From NCBI RefSeq assembly GCF_015319355.1, contig NZ_JADILU010000001.1, forward strand, positions 558,001-622,000: a stretch of 64,000 nt of DNA, in the 5' to 3' direction. The notes under the pieces were generated by a model. That model made no database searches and was not told where the DNA came from. It saw nothing but the letters and a program-made list of their open reading frames with translations. The position numbers and the translations under genes are program-made. Source of the stretch: Psychroserpens luteus (GTDB lineage Bacteria; Bacteroidota; Bacteroidia; Flavobacteriales; Flavobacteriaceae). Shown piece by piece: positions 9,301-16,714 of the stretch; position 1 is the first letter of the stretch, and every line of letters starts with the position of its first letter.

Positions 9301-9392
9301 GCGTAAAGGATGGAGCGGTATGTTTGAACTCCTTGAAGAGAATGAGTAGAGACAGCCTGACCGTTTGGAGCTTCTGAGGAAAAGGGTTACGC
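9301..9392. ncRNA. Structured intergenic element of unknown class downstream of dnaE
   Basis: Nested complementary segments GCGTAA (9301-9306) with TTACGC (9387-9392), GCGGT (9315-9319) with ACCGT (9360-9364, one G-U), and an inner TGTTT...ACTC / GAGT...ACA arm. The region is clearly more GC-rich than neighbouring spacers, has no ORF, and ends GTTACGCCC. I believe related elements sit between genes in other Bacteroidota, but I cannot name a family. It may be a small RNA or a structured repeat; strand is not determined. Confidence 0.45.
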
Positions 9393-9474
9393 CCAAAAGA
9401 GGATCATACAATCAATCAATAACCTCATAATCAAAACAAATACTACCACTGTAAGGTTTAGCAAAATTTTTGAC

Positions 9475-9482
9475 TAATTTTG
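9475..9482 (+). promoter_or_regulatory. Putative -7 box of trxA
   Basis: TAATTTTG fits TAnnTTTG and would start the transcript about 35 bases before the trxA ATG. Confidence 0.4.
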
Positions 9483-9524
9483 TGTAATAAATAAACTGAA
9501 GTTAAACAATTAGACAATATAATT

Positions 9525-9842
9525 ATGGCATTAGAAATAACAGATGCAAATTTTGAAGAATTAGTATTAAAAAGTGATAAGCCAGTAATGGTAGATTTTT
9601 GGGCTGCTTGGTGTGGACCTTGTAGAATGGTTGGACCAATCATTGACGAAATCAGTACAGAGTACGATGGTAAAGCAGTTGTAGGTAAAGTAGATGTTGA
9701 TGCAAATCAAGAATTCGCTGCTAAATATGGTGTAAGAAACATCCCTACAGTTCTAGTATTCCAAAACGGAGAAGTTGTTGGAAGACAAGTTGGTGTAGCA
9801 CCTAAAAATGCTTATTCTGAGGCAATCGACGCTTTATTATAA
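9525..9842 (+). CDS. trxA: Thioredoxin
   Basis: A 105-residue cytosolic thiol-disulfide reductase. The active site WCGPC is at residues 29-33 (Cys30, Cys33), preceded by MVDFWAAW and followed by the cis-Pro region RNIPTVLVFQNG. There is no signal peptide, and length and order match standard thioredoxin 1. It is followed by its own terminator, then a ClpP-type protease gene on the same strand. Confidence 0.97.
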   Translation: MALEITDANFEELVLKSDKPVMVDFWAAWCGPCRMVGPIIDEISTEYDGKAVVGKVDVDANQEFAAKYGVRNIPTVLVFQNGEVVGRQVGVAPKNAYSEAIDALL

Positions 9843-9863
9843 AATATATTCATAAAGAATTGA

Positions 9864-9896
9864 TAAAAGGTTTGCCAGTATGGTGAACCTTTTTTT
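9864..9896 (+). terminator. Rho-independent terminator after trxA
   Basis: AAAAGGTT pairs with AACCTTTT across a short imperfect loop, followed by a T-rich tract; about 25 bases after the trxA stop. Confidence 0.7.
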
Positions 9897-9932
9897 ATTT
9901 TTAACTAATATTAAGACATAAGAAAAATACAT

Positions 9933-10475
9933 ATGAGTAAGCAAGCAAAAACGCAAGACTTAATTGATAGTAAATTATTAGAAGAACGTAAAGTCTTTCT
10001 TTGGGGAATGGTAGATGATAAATCAGCAAAACATGTGATTGATCGTTTATTGTATTTAGACTCTCTAGAGAAGAAAGATATTCATTTATACATAAATAGT
10101 CCAGGAGGTTATGTAACATCTGGATTTGCAATGTATGACTGTATTAAATCACTAAATAGTGATGTCTCTACTATTTGTACTGGATTAGCAGCATCAATGG
10201 GATCAATATTATTATCTGTTGGTACCAAAGGGAAACGTTTCATTCAACCACACGCTAGAGTGATGATTCACCAACCAAGTGGAGGAGCTCGTGGTCAAGC
10301 CAGTGATATTGAAATTACAGCTCAAGAAATTTTAAAAACTAAAGAGTTGAGTGCTAAAATTTTAGCAGATAATTGCGGACAAGATTTCGATAAAGTAATG
10401 AAAGATTTTAATCGTGACCATTGGATGGGAGCAGAAGAATCTAAAGCCTACGGAATTGTTGACGGAATAATCTAA
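9933..10475 (+). CDS. clpP: ClpP-family serine protease, second type
   Basis: A 180-residue ClpP-like peptidase with an intact triad: Ser88 in GLAASMGS, His113 in MIHQPSGG, Asp162 in NRDHWM. It lacks the longer N-terminus and the usual processing region of the housekeeping ClpP that sits with tig/clpX in other genomes, and the entry strand reads RKVFLWGMVDD rather than RIIFLG. So this is probably an accessory paralogue forming its own or mixed barrels with Clp ATPases; that role is inferred. It lies between trxA and a DUF58 gene; the 31-base gap to the DUF58 gene suggests cotranscription. Confidence 0.88.
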   Translation: MSKQAKTQDLIDSKLLEERKVFLWGMVDDKSAKHVIDRLLYLDSLEKKDIHLYINSPGGYVTSGFAMYDCIKSLNSDVSTICTGLAASMGSILLSVGTKGKRFIQPHARVMIHQPSGGARGQASDIEITAQEILKTKELSAKILADNCGQDFDKVMKDFNRDHWMGAEESKAYGIVDGII

Positions 10476-10506
10476 AATATTTTTTTCTTCGGAAATTTTA
10501 TAACTC

Positions 10507-11436
10507 ATGAACCTACAAGCAGAACTCAATAAAGCAGGAGGCTTTAAAAATCTAGAATTACTAGCTAAGCAAGTAGTTGAAGGTTTTGTAGCTGGTATGC
10601 ATAAGAGTCCGTTTCATGGGTTCTCTGCTGAGTTTGCAGAACATAAAATCTATAACCAAGGAGAAAGCACGCGTCATATTGATTGGAAGCTATATGCTAA
10701 AACAGATAAACTTTATACAAAACGGTATGATGACGAAACCAATTTGCGTTGTCACCTTATTGTAGATAATAGCAGTTCAATGCACTATCCTGAACAAAAA
10801 GAGTTCAGTATCTTAAATTTGAATAAGATTGGTTTTTCTGCTTTAGCAGCAGCATCAATGATGCACATTTTAAAAAAGCAACGAGATGCAGTTGGTTTAA
10901 GTATTTATAGTGATGCTTATGATTATTACGCTCCCGAGAAGGGTAGTGAACGTCATCATCAAATGTTATTGGCAGAATTAAGTAAAATGGTAGTTTCAAA
11001 ACAGCTAAACAAGCAAACAGAAACTTACACATATTTACATCAAATAGCAGAAAACATTCACAGAAGATCACTTATTTTCTTTTTTACAGATATGTTTCAA
11101 ACATCAACCGATGAGGTTAAATTGTTTGAAGCTTTGAGACATCTTAAGCATAATAAGCATGAAGTTGTATTATTTCACGTTATTGACAAAGAAAAAGAGT
11201 TGAAGTTTAATTTTGATAATACGCCTAAGAGATTCATAGATGTTGAGACTAATGAGTTCATCAATCTTTATCCAGATACAGTAAAAGAGAGTTACGAAAG
11301 TGCTGTATCTGATTACTTTAAGGATATCAAATTAAAGTGTGGCCAATATCAAATTAAATATGTAGAAGCCGATATAAATAAACCTTTTGACAAGATTTTG
11401 ACAACGTATATGGTCGAGCGTCAAAAATTTATTTAA
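10507..11436 (+). CDS. DUF58 family protein with vWA-like fold
   Basis: A 309-residue protein of the DUF58 family, often coded with MoxR-type AAA ATPases. Motifs: the DUF58 signature GESTRHIDWKLYAKTDKLYTK (around residues 55-75), then LIVDNSSSM, the metal-binding DxSxS motif of a von Willebrand A fold, and FFFTDMFQ further on. It has no membrane segment. No MoxR ATPase gene is adjacent here, so the usual partner must be elsewhere. It likely follows clpP in one transcript and ends 75 bases before tRNA-Asp. Confidence 0.85.
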   Translation: MNLQAELNKAGGFKNLELLAKQVVEGFVAGMHKSPFHGFSAEFAEHKIYNQGESTRHIDWKLYAKTDKLYTKRYDDETNLRCHLIVDNSSSMHYPEQKEFSILNLNKIGFSALAAASMMHILKKQRDAVGLSIYSDAYDYYAPEKGSERHHQMLLAELSKMVVSKQLNKQTETYTYLHQIAENIHRRSLIFFFTDMFQTSTDEVKLFEALRHLKHNKHEVVLFHVIDKEKELKFNFDNTPKRFIDVETNEFINLYPDTVKESYESAVSDYFKDIKLKCGQYQIKYVEADINKPFDKILTTYMVERQKFI

Positions 11437-11511
11437 TTTTTTTAAAAAATCTTGCAAAAACATTTGTGTTATTAAAAATGGGGTGTATATTTGCCATCGC
11501 AATAAAGCAAC

Positions 11512-11585
11512 GGTCTGGTAGTTCAGCTGGTTAGAATGTCGCCCTGTCACGGCGAAGGTCGCGGGTTCGAGTCCCGTCCAGACCG
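11512..11585 (+). tRNA. tRNA-Asp (GTC)
   Basis: A 74-base cloverleaf: acceptor GGTCTGG pairs with CCAGACC (11578-11584), discriminator G at 11585, anticodon loop CTGTCAC with anticodon GTC, T-arm GCGGGTTCGAGTCCCGT. CCA is not encoded. A terminator follows directly. Confidence 0.97.
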
Positions 11586-11601
11586 CTAAAATTGCAAAAC
11601 T

Positions 11602-11630
11602 AAAGCTTCAAGAAATTGAAGCTTTTTTTT
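11602..11630 (+). terminator. Terminator after tRNA-Asp
   Basis: AAAGCTTCA (11602-11610) pairs with TGAAGCTTT (from 11617), followed by eight T in total. Confidence 0.85.
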
Positions 11631-11771
11631 AGCGATTTAAAGAAGTTGTGTTGTTCTCAGAGAAATCTGAGAGTTGTGAGAAACTCAATGTTGTTGGGTT
11701 CTTACCAATGAGAAGCTTTCCTTTTTTCTGAATAAGAAAATCGGGATGCTTTTTTGTTTTAAGGCCTTTAC

Positions 11772-13544
11772 TTATGGCTTGTGCACTCCTTTTAGATGAG
11801 CTTCTTTGCAGTTTAAGTAAATAGTTTTAATTAATTCTTCCTTTTTAAATGGTTTTATAATAAAGTCATCAAAACCACAACTATAAAGTTTTTTAATTAA
11901 TTCTTCATTAGGTCTATTAGCTGTAAATGCAATAACAGTTTGCTTAGGATTTAAAGTTTTTATTTGTTTAATGGCTTTTAAGCCATTTAATTTTGGCATT
12001 TCTAAATCTAAAAGTACGATGTCTATTTCTTTGTGAGTTTTAGCGATCTCAATAGCTTCAAGGCCATCTTTTGCTAAAAAAGTCTTTGCTTTATGATTTT
12101 TTAATAATGTATCAGCATATAACAGAGTAACTTTATTATCATCTGCAATTAAGATGTTTTTACCATTAAGACAGTTTTTATTGTTTATTACAGTTTCAAT
12201 ATTTTGAATTGTACTTTCTTCTTGAGTTATTTTATTAAACTCTATTTTAAATGAGAAGATACTTCCTTTGTTAATGTTGCTTTCAAGGTCTATGGTTGAT
12301 TCCATTTTTTCTAGTATAGTTTTGGTTAAAGATAAACCCAATCCTGTACCTCCATAAATATCTGAATTTTCACTTTTAATCTGCTGGAAACTTTCAAATA
12401 TTTTTGAATAATTTTTTTCTAAAATTCCTACTCCAGTATCTTCAACTTTAAATAAAACAGATGCTACTGTAGGTGTTTCTTTTAATAAAAGTGTTTTTAG
12501 CGTAACCTCTCCTTCATATGTATATTTTACTGCATTCCTTAATAGGTTTCTTAAAATTTGATTAAGTCTCATTTTATCAAAAACCAAATTAAGCTTTGCG
12601 ATTTCTGGATCTATTTCTTTCTTAAAGCATAAACTTTTTTTGTCGGCTAGTAAACTAAATTTATTACATATTTCGCTTAAAAGCTTATCTAAATTTTCAG
12701 ACTTTTCAATGAGTTCAAACTTACTAGATTCAATTTTATGAATATCTAATATGTCATTAACTAAATTAAGCATTTGATCATTGCACTTATCTAATATCGT
12801 AGCGTATTGTTTTAGTAACTCTTTATTTGGTTTGAGTTCCTTTTTTTGCTCTATTATAAGTTGAGTAATACCGTTAATGCTATTTATTTGTGTTCTTAAT
12901 TCGTGGCCTAGACTTGTTAGAGCAACCATGCGGTTATCTTTTTCTTTTACTGCAAACTTTTTATCTTTTAAAAATGAAATGAAAAAATTTCTACTCACAT
13001 ATACTATAATTACAAAAAGCATAATTACAGTCAATAAACTTATTGTAGAATTAAATATCATTTTTGTGTAAATATCTTTAGTGGTTAAAAAAGAATATGT
13101 TGGATTTGTTGGAGCTATACATAAGGCAGTAAGAGCAATAGTAGCAACTATTATAAATAAAATGTAATTGTCTCTAACGAAGTTTTTATCTCTTTTTACT
13201 AAGAAAGGTATAGATAGTATTATAGCAAAATAATAAAGAAAATTAAAAGACAACCTACCTTCTAGATACAATACCCCTGAAACACCAATAGAAGTTCCTA
13301 TAACTGAAATATAAGCCCCTAAGAGGTGTCGTTTATATCTAAAATAAACAAACATTGCAATAACTAGAGATACAACTATAAAAACATCAAAATATAAAGA
13401 TTCTAGAAGGTTTTTTGAGTAGTTAAATAAAATGTTAGCAATACAAATAATTATGGCTAGAACGTGAATTATAAATGTAAATAGATCTACATTCTTTTCT
13501 TCTTTTTCATACAAGCTCTCTTTTTTTATGTAAGTTTTTATCAT
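11772..13544 (-). CDS. Membrane hybrid histidine kinase, second of a tandem pair
   Basis: A 590-residue hybrid sensor kinase. About six hydrophobic segments fill residues 20-195 with almost no extracytoplasmic loop, so the sensor is within the membrane. Then HisKA with His214 in LGHELRTQINSI, HATPase_c (NLLRNAVKYT, DTGVGI, GGTGLGLSLT) and a C-terminal receiver (ILIADDNK, LLDLEMPKLNG, FIIKPFKKEE) with all key residues. The H-box proline is replaced by Gln219. There is no output domain, so phosphate must leave to another protein. Its start overlaps the stop of the preceding paralogue as TAATG, which implies translational coupling. Confidence 0.9.
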   Translation of the reverse strand: MIKTYIKKESLYEKEEKNVDLFTFIIHVLAIIICIANILFNYSKNLLESLYFDVFIVVSLVIAMFVYFRYKRHLLGAYISVIGTSIGVSGVLYLEGRLSFNFLYYFAIILSIPFLVKRDKNFVRDNYILFIIVATIALTALCIAPTNPTYSFLTTKDIYTKMIFNSTISLLTVIMLFVIIVYVSRNFFISFLKDKKFAVKEKDNRMVALTSLGHELRTQINSINGITQLIIEQKKELKPNKELLKQYATILDKCNDQMLNLVNDILDIHKIESSKFELIEKSENLDKLLSEICNKFSLLADKKSLCFKKEIDPEIAKLNLVFDKMRLNQILRNLLRNAVKYTYEGEVTLKTLLLKETPTVASVLFKVEDTGVGILEKNYSKIFESFQQIKSENSDIYGGTGLGLSLTKTILEKMESTIDLESNINKGSIFSFKIEFNKITQEESTIQNIETVINNKNCLNGKNILIADDNKVTLLYADTLLKNHKAKTFLAKDGLEAIEIAKTHKEIDIVLLDLEMPKLNGLKAIKQIKTLNPKQTVIAFTANRPNEELIKKLYSCGFDDFIIKPFKKEELIKTIYLNCKEAHLKGVHKP

Positions 13545-15295
13545 TAATCTAAATACTTATTTAATATTGAAAACATATCTTCATTTCTAAAGGGTTTTGC
13601 TAAAAAATCGTCAAAGTTCAATTTATTTAGTTTTTCTAACAAAATATCATCTGGAATATTAGCTGTAAAGGCTATTACTTTAAGTGCTGCATTTGTTTTT
13701 TTAATATGTTTTATAGCTGTAAAACCGTTCATTTCAGGCATCTCTAAATCTAATAATACAAGAGATATGTTAGGATGTGTCTCAGCAGCTTGTATCGCTT
13801 CTAAGCCATTATAGGCTTTGAGTACTTTAGCGTTATTCTTTTCTAATAATTTACTAGCATAAAGCATACTTATTTTGTTGTCTTCGGCTATGAGTATTTT
13901 TTTTCCATCTAATATAGAAGGAAAAAGTTTTGTACCAGTAACTTCAATTTTTTGTTCAGATAAATTAGGAACCTTTGTTAGTTTTAATGTGAAATTAAAA
14001 TCACTACCAATGTTGAGAGTGCTATTAATATTAATTTGGGAATCCATTTTCTCGACAATTGTTTTTGAAATTGCTAAACCTAAACCAGTTCCTCCAGTAT
14101 TTGTTGTTTTTTCATCTCTAATTTGCTGAAAACTATCAAACACTTTTAATAAATTATCTTCCGAAATACCTATACCCGAATCTTTAACAGAAAATAAAAT
14201 TGTTGATTGCTCATGATCTTGATATTCTATTTTGGCAATAAACTTAATGAACCCTTTTTCGGTGTAGTTTATAGCGTTTGAGATTAAGTTCTGTATGACT
14301 TGAGTTAGTCTAGAGGCATCTAGATTAACATAATCATTTTTTAAAATGGGATCAATAGAAACATCAAAAACTAAATCTTTTTCATGTGCTTTGTTTTTAA
14401 ATGGTATGACTGCTTGGTTAAGTAGTTGAAATAAATTTTCGGGTTTAGAATTAAGTTTAAAGTTTCCAGATTCAATTTTGTGAATATCTAAAATATCATT
14501 AACTAAAAAAAGCATTTGATTGCTACAAACTTCAAGTGTTTCTGTGTATTGGGAGAATGTATTGTTAGACAATAACTCATTTTTGTTTTGTACTAATATT
14601 AACTGTGTTATGCCATGAATACTGCTTAATTGAGTTCTAAGTTCATGTCCTAGATTAGAAAGAATACGTGTCTTAGTGTCTTTTTGTTTTACAGCATTTA
14701 TTTTAGCTTTAATTAATGCTAGAATAATATTTGAAAATGCAAATATCATAATGAATACAAATACTAGAAACAAAATAAAACTAATTATTGAATTAGTTAA
14801 TAATTTTTGATTGGCACCATCTATTAATAGGTTATCGAGATTATATTGTGGTGATAGAACAATATTTATAATTGCAAAAAACAAAGTGATAAGTGATAGA
14901 ATAAGACTGTTTTTAAAATAATTCTTATCTCTTTTGTTTACAAATGGAATAGTACATAAGATCACATAAACATAAGTGAAATAAGATGTTGTTAAACCTA
15001 AATTATAGCACAAGTAAAATGAAGAAATGTTAAGAGATGTAATTACAAAAACACTTGAAATGAAAGGCTTCTGTAGATGAAAATATAAATACCATCCAAT
15101 TAACATGGAAGCAATTATAAATATTGAAACATTTTTTGGGATTTCAAAATTGAGTACCGTATTTATTATAAGAATTAGAGTGTTTGATACTAGCCCAATG
15201 CAATATGTAATGTAAGTGAGCTTGTCAGCAGGACTAAGTTGCTTAAAAGTTGATTTAATTAAGAAATTATTTATATTTAATGATTTGGGACTCAT
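13544..15295 (-). CDS. Membrane hybrid histidine kinase, first of a tandem pair
   Basis: A 583-residue paralogue of the next gene with the same plan: six or so membrane helices (about 27-195), HisKA with His217 in LGHELRTQLSSI, HATPase_c (NLISNAINYT, DSGIGI, GGTGLGLAIS) and a complete receiver (ILIAEDNK, LLDLEMPEMNG, FLAKPFRNED). Here too the H-box proline is Gln (Q222). The two genes are clearly an old tandem duplication. This one is first in the leftward operon, divergent from a small secreted-peptide gene 516 bases away. Ligand and downstream partner are unknown. Confidence 0.9.
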   Translation of the reverse strand: MSPKSLNINNFLIKSTFKQLSPADKLTYITYCIGLVSNTLILIINTVLNFEIPKNVSIFIIASMLIGWYLYFHLQKPFISSVFVITSLNISSFYLCYNLGLTTSYFTYVYVILCTIPFVNKRDKNYFKNSLILSLITLFFAIINIVLSPQYNLDNLLIDGANQKLLTNSIISFILFLVFVFIMIFAFSNIILALIKAKINAVKQKDTKTRILSNLGHELRTQLSSIHGITQLILVQNKNELLSNNTFSQYTETLEVCSNQMLFLVNDILDIHKIESGNFKLNSKPENLFQLLNQAVIPFKNKAHEKDLVFDVSIDPILKNDYVNLDASRLTQVIQNLISNAINYTEKGFIKFIAKIEYQDHEQSTILFSVKDSGIGISEDNLLKVFDSFQQIRDEKTTNTGGTGLGLAISKTIVEKMDSQININSTLNIGSDFNFTLKLTKVPNLSEQKIEVTGTKLFPSILDGKKILIAEDNKISMLYASKLLEKNNAKVLKAYNGLEAIQAAETHPNISLVLLDLEMPEMNGFTAIKHIKKTNAALKVIAFTANIPDDILLEKLNKLNFDDFLAKPFRNEDMFSILNKYLD

Positions 15296-15811
15296 CTAAA
15301 ATATGATAAAAAATGTTGTTTATTAAGTTTGTTTTATACTTAATATTTTTGATTAATTAGAAATACTTCTGCAATGTTATGCTTTTTATCGATAAAAACA
15401 AGCGTTTTGACGATGTTTTTAAATTTAATAATCACTTATGATTCTGTTTATACCTTGCGAAATCACTTTTCATTTTATGATTTAATAAGTTTAAGGATTT
15501 AAAATTTCAAAAAACATACTTGTTATAGCTTTGAATTTAGTAAAGTCTTCATCAGCATATTAAATTTTGAAACGAACTTATAGGAAGTTATGATAGTGAT
15601 AATCTTTTCTTTTTTAGATAAGGAAATCAAGATGATTTTTGTTTTGAGACAATTTTGAGTGTTATTCAAATTATCAATTTTCACTCAATAATTCCATTTG
15701 TAAATAAATTACTTAAAATAGTATAATAATTTATTTTACTATCACTGTGATTGTTTTTTCTAAAATAGTAATATATTTAAGGTTCATATTAAACATCTAA
15801 AATTTATTAGC
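15296..15811. other. 516-base divergent intergenic region
   Basis: Very AT-rich, no credible ORF. It must contain the start of the leftward kinase operon, for which I see no clear promoter, and the rightward promoter of the peptide gene at 15812. Positions 15601-15650 resemble a stretch downstream of the kinase operon (11717-11760). The motif AAAATAGTA occurs at 15715-15723 and 15762-15770, and again at 16190-16198 before the second peptide gene. Confidence 0.6.
15750..15779 (+). promoter_or_regulatory. Putative promoter of small peptide gene 1
   Basis: ATTG (15750-15753), 18-base spacer, TATATTTA (15772-15779), a near match to TTTG-N19-TAnnTTTG. The block from TTTTTTCT through AAAATAGTA to the -7 box is visibly homologous to the promoter of peptide gene 2, so both are likely under common control. 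Confidence 0.5.
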
Positions 15812-16027
15812 ATGAAGATTTTAAAAATTACTTTACCAGTATTAGCTGTATTATTATTGACAGTACCTGGACAAAATAGCAATGCTGTTGTCGATACTAA
15901 TAAACCTACTTTTAAACAGCTTGATATACAACTTTTATTAGCTGTAGACAAAAAAAAGAAATTGAAATTGCATACTCATGGTTTAGCCATGGACAAAAAG
16001 AAATTGAAGTTAGAAACTCACGGTTAA
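15812..16027 (+). CDS. Small secreted peptide precursor 1, C-terminal motif doubled
   Basis: A 71-residue unrecognised protein. The signal peptide (MKILKITLPVLAVLLLTVPG, about residues 1-20, then QNSNAV) is nearly the same as that of the 56-residue protein at 16417. The C-terminus carries two tandem copies of a Lys-rich motif: LLAVDKKKKLKLHTHG and GLAMDKKKLKLETHG followed by stop; the second peptide ends LLAHTKKGVKLPTNG. Codons differ between copies while residues agree, which points to selection on the peptide. It lies between two sets of histidine kinase genes and has its own promoter and terminator. A processed signal or cationic peptide is a hypothesis. Confidence 0.75.
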   Translation: MKILKITLPVLAVLLLTVPGQNSNAVVDTNKPTFKQLDIQLLLAVDKKKKLKLHTHGLAMDKKKLKLETHG

Positions 16028-16045
16028 ACTGTTTTTGTGATTTTT

Positions 16046-16079
16046 AAAAAAGCTCTTGTGAATTCACAAGAGCTTTTTT
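16046..16079 (+). terminator. Terminator after peptide gene 1
   Basis: A perfect 14-bp stem (AAAAAGCTCTTGTG, loop AATT, CACAAGAGCTTTTT), 20 bases after the stop. Confidence 0.9.
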
Positions 16080-16176
16080 ATTATTTCTAGTCAAAAAACT
16101 TATCAACAAGTAGTTAACAATACCGCCTCTAAAAACTGTATTTAATCGATGTAATCATTCGTTTTATCGGATATTT

Positions 16177-16207
16177 TTTGGTTTTCTCCAAAATAGTAGT
16201 ATGTTTG
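16177..16207 (+). promoter_or_regulatory. Strong Bacteroidota-type promoter of peptide gene 2
   Basis: TTTG (16177-16180), 19-base spacer, TATGTTTG (16200-16207): an exact match to TTTG-N19-TAnnTTTG. The spacer holds AAAATAGTA, also found before peptide gene 1. The start would be near 16213, about 205 bases before the ATG. Confidence 0.7.
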
Positions 16208-16212
16208 CATCT

Positions 16213-16416
16213 CTTAATAAGCCCCTAAATTCACTTATTAAGAAATCTTTTTTTAATCCATTTTAGGTTTTAAATGTTGTTTTGACATTTAAAATTCCCT
16301 CAATTTTTATGGCATTTTTATGCCTTAAAGTTAATGATCCATTCATCCCTTGAACTGGTGTTTTTAATAATTAACATAACTAAAATTGAATAAATAATCC
16401 CTAAAATTAAATTAAA
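16213..16416 (+). promoter_or_regulatory. Long structured 5' leader of peptide gene 2
   Basis: Three hairpins in a row: CTTAATAAG (16213-16221) with CTTATTAAG (16234-16242), followed by seven T at 16248-16254, which looks like a weak terminator; TTTTAAATGT (16268-16277) with ACATTTAAAA (16285-16294); GGCAT (16311-16315) with ATGCC (16320-16324). No ORF is seen within it. It may be an attenuator or a separate small RNA. Confidence 0.5.
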
Positions 16417-16587
16417 ATGAAGACCCTTAAAATTACTCTACTACTATTAGCTGTATTATTATTGACAGTATCTGGACAAAGCAGCGATGTTGTTGCAGAT
16501 TCTAATGAACCAACAGTAAACACTTATAACAAAACAGATTTGTTAGCGCATACTAAAAAAGGAGTGAAATTACCAACTAACGGTTAA
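16417..16587 (+). CDS. Small secreted peptide precursor 2
   Basis: A 56-residue protein, paralogue of the one at 15812. The signal peptide MKTLKITLLLLAVLLLTVSG (residues 1-20) is followed by QSSDVVADSNEPTV and the C-terminal motif LLAHTKKGVKLPTNG-stop, which aligns with both motif copies of the first peptide. The middle is poorly conserved, as in precursors whose mature part is C-terminal. It is flanked by a promoter with an unusual long leader and by a terminator, and lies 127 bases before a TPR histidine kinase. No known family is recognised. Confidence 0.75.
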   Translation: MKTLKITLLLLAVLLLTVSGQSSDVVADSNEPTVNTYNKTDLLAHTKKGVKLPTNG

Positions 16588-16607
16588 AAACTCTTTAGTT
16601 TAAAAAT

Positions 16608-16644
16608 AAAGCCCATACTTATATTGTTAAGTATGGGCTTTTTT
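16608..16644 (+). terminator. Terminator after peptide gene 2
   Basis: GCCCATACTT (16611-16620) with AAGTATGGGC (16629-16638) and six T. Confidence 0.9.
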
Positions 16645-16684
16645 ATTGGAGAGGTATGACTCGTATTAAATCAATAAAAAATTT

Positions 16685-16692
16685 TAACTTTG
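16685..16692 (+). promoter_or_regulatory. Putative -7 box of the TPR kinase gene
   Basis: TAACTTTG matches TAnnTTTG and ends 23 bases before the TTG start codon of the kinase; this supports the TTG start and a separate transcript from peptide gene 2. Confidence 0.5.
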
Positions 16693-16714
16693 AGACTATA
16701 ATGAAATAATCCTT

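Noticed and set aside
15296-15811. Riboswitch or extra gene in the 516-base divergent spacer
   Set aside because: No ORF of merit, no recognisable riboswitch core, and the sequence is mostly low-complexity AT.
16701-16709. ATG at 16701 as start of the TPR kinase
   Set aside because: It is out of frame and is followed by a stop after two codons; the TTG at 16715 gives a perfect signal peptide.
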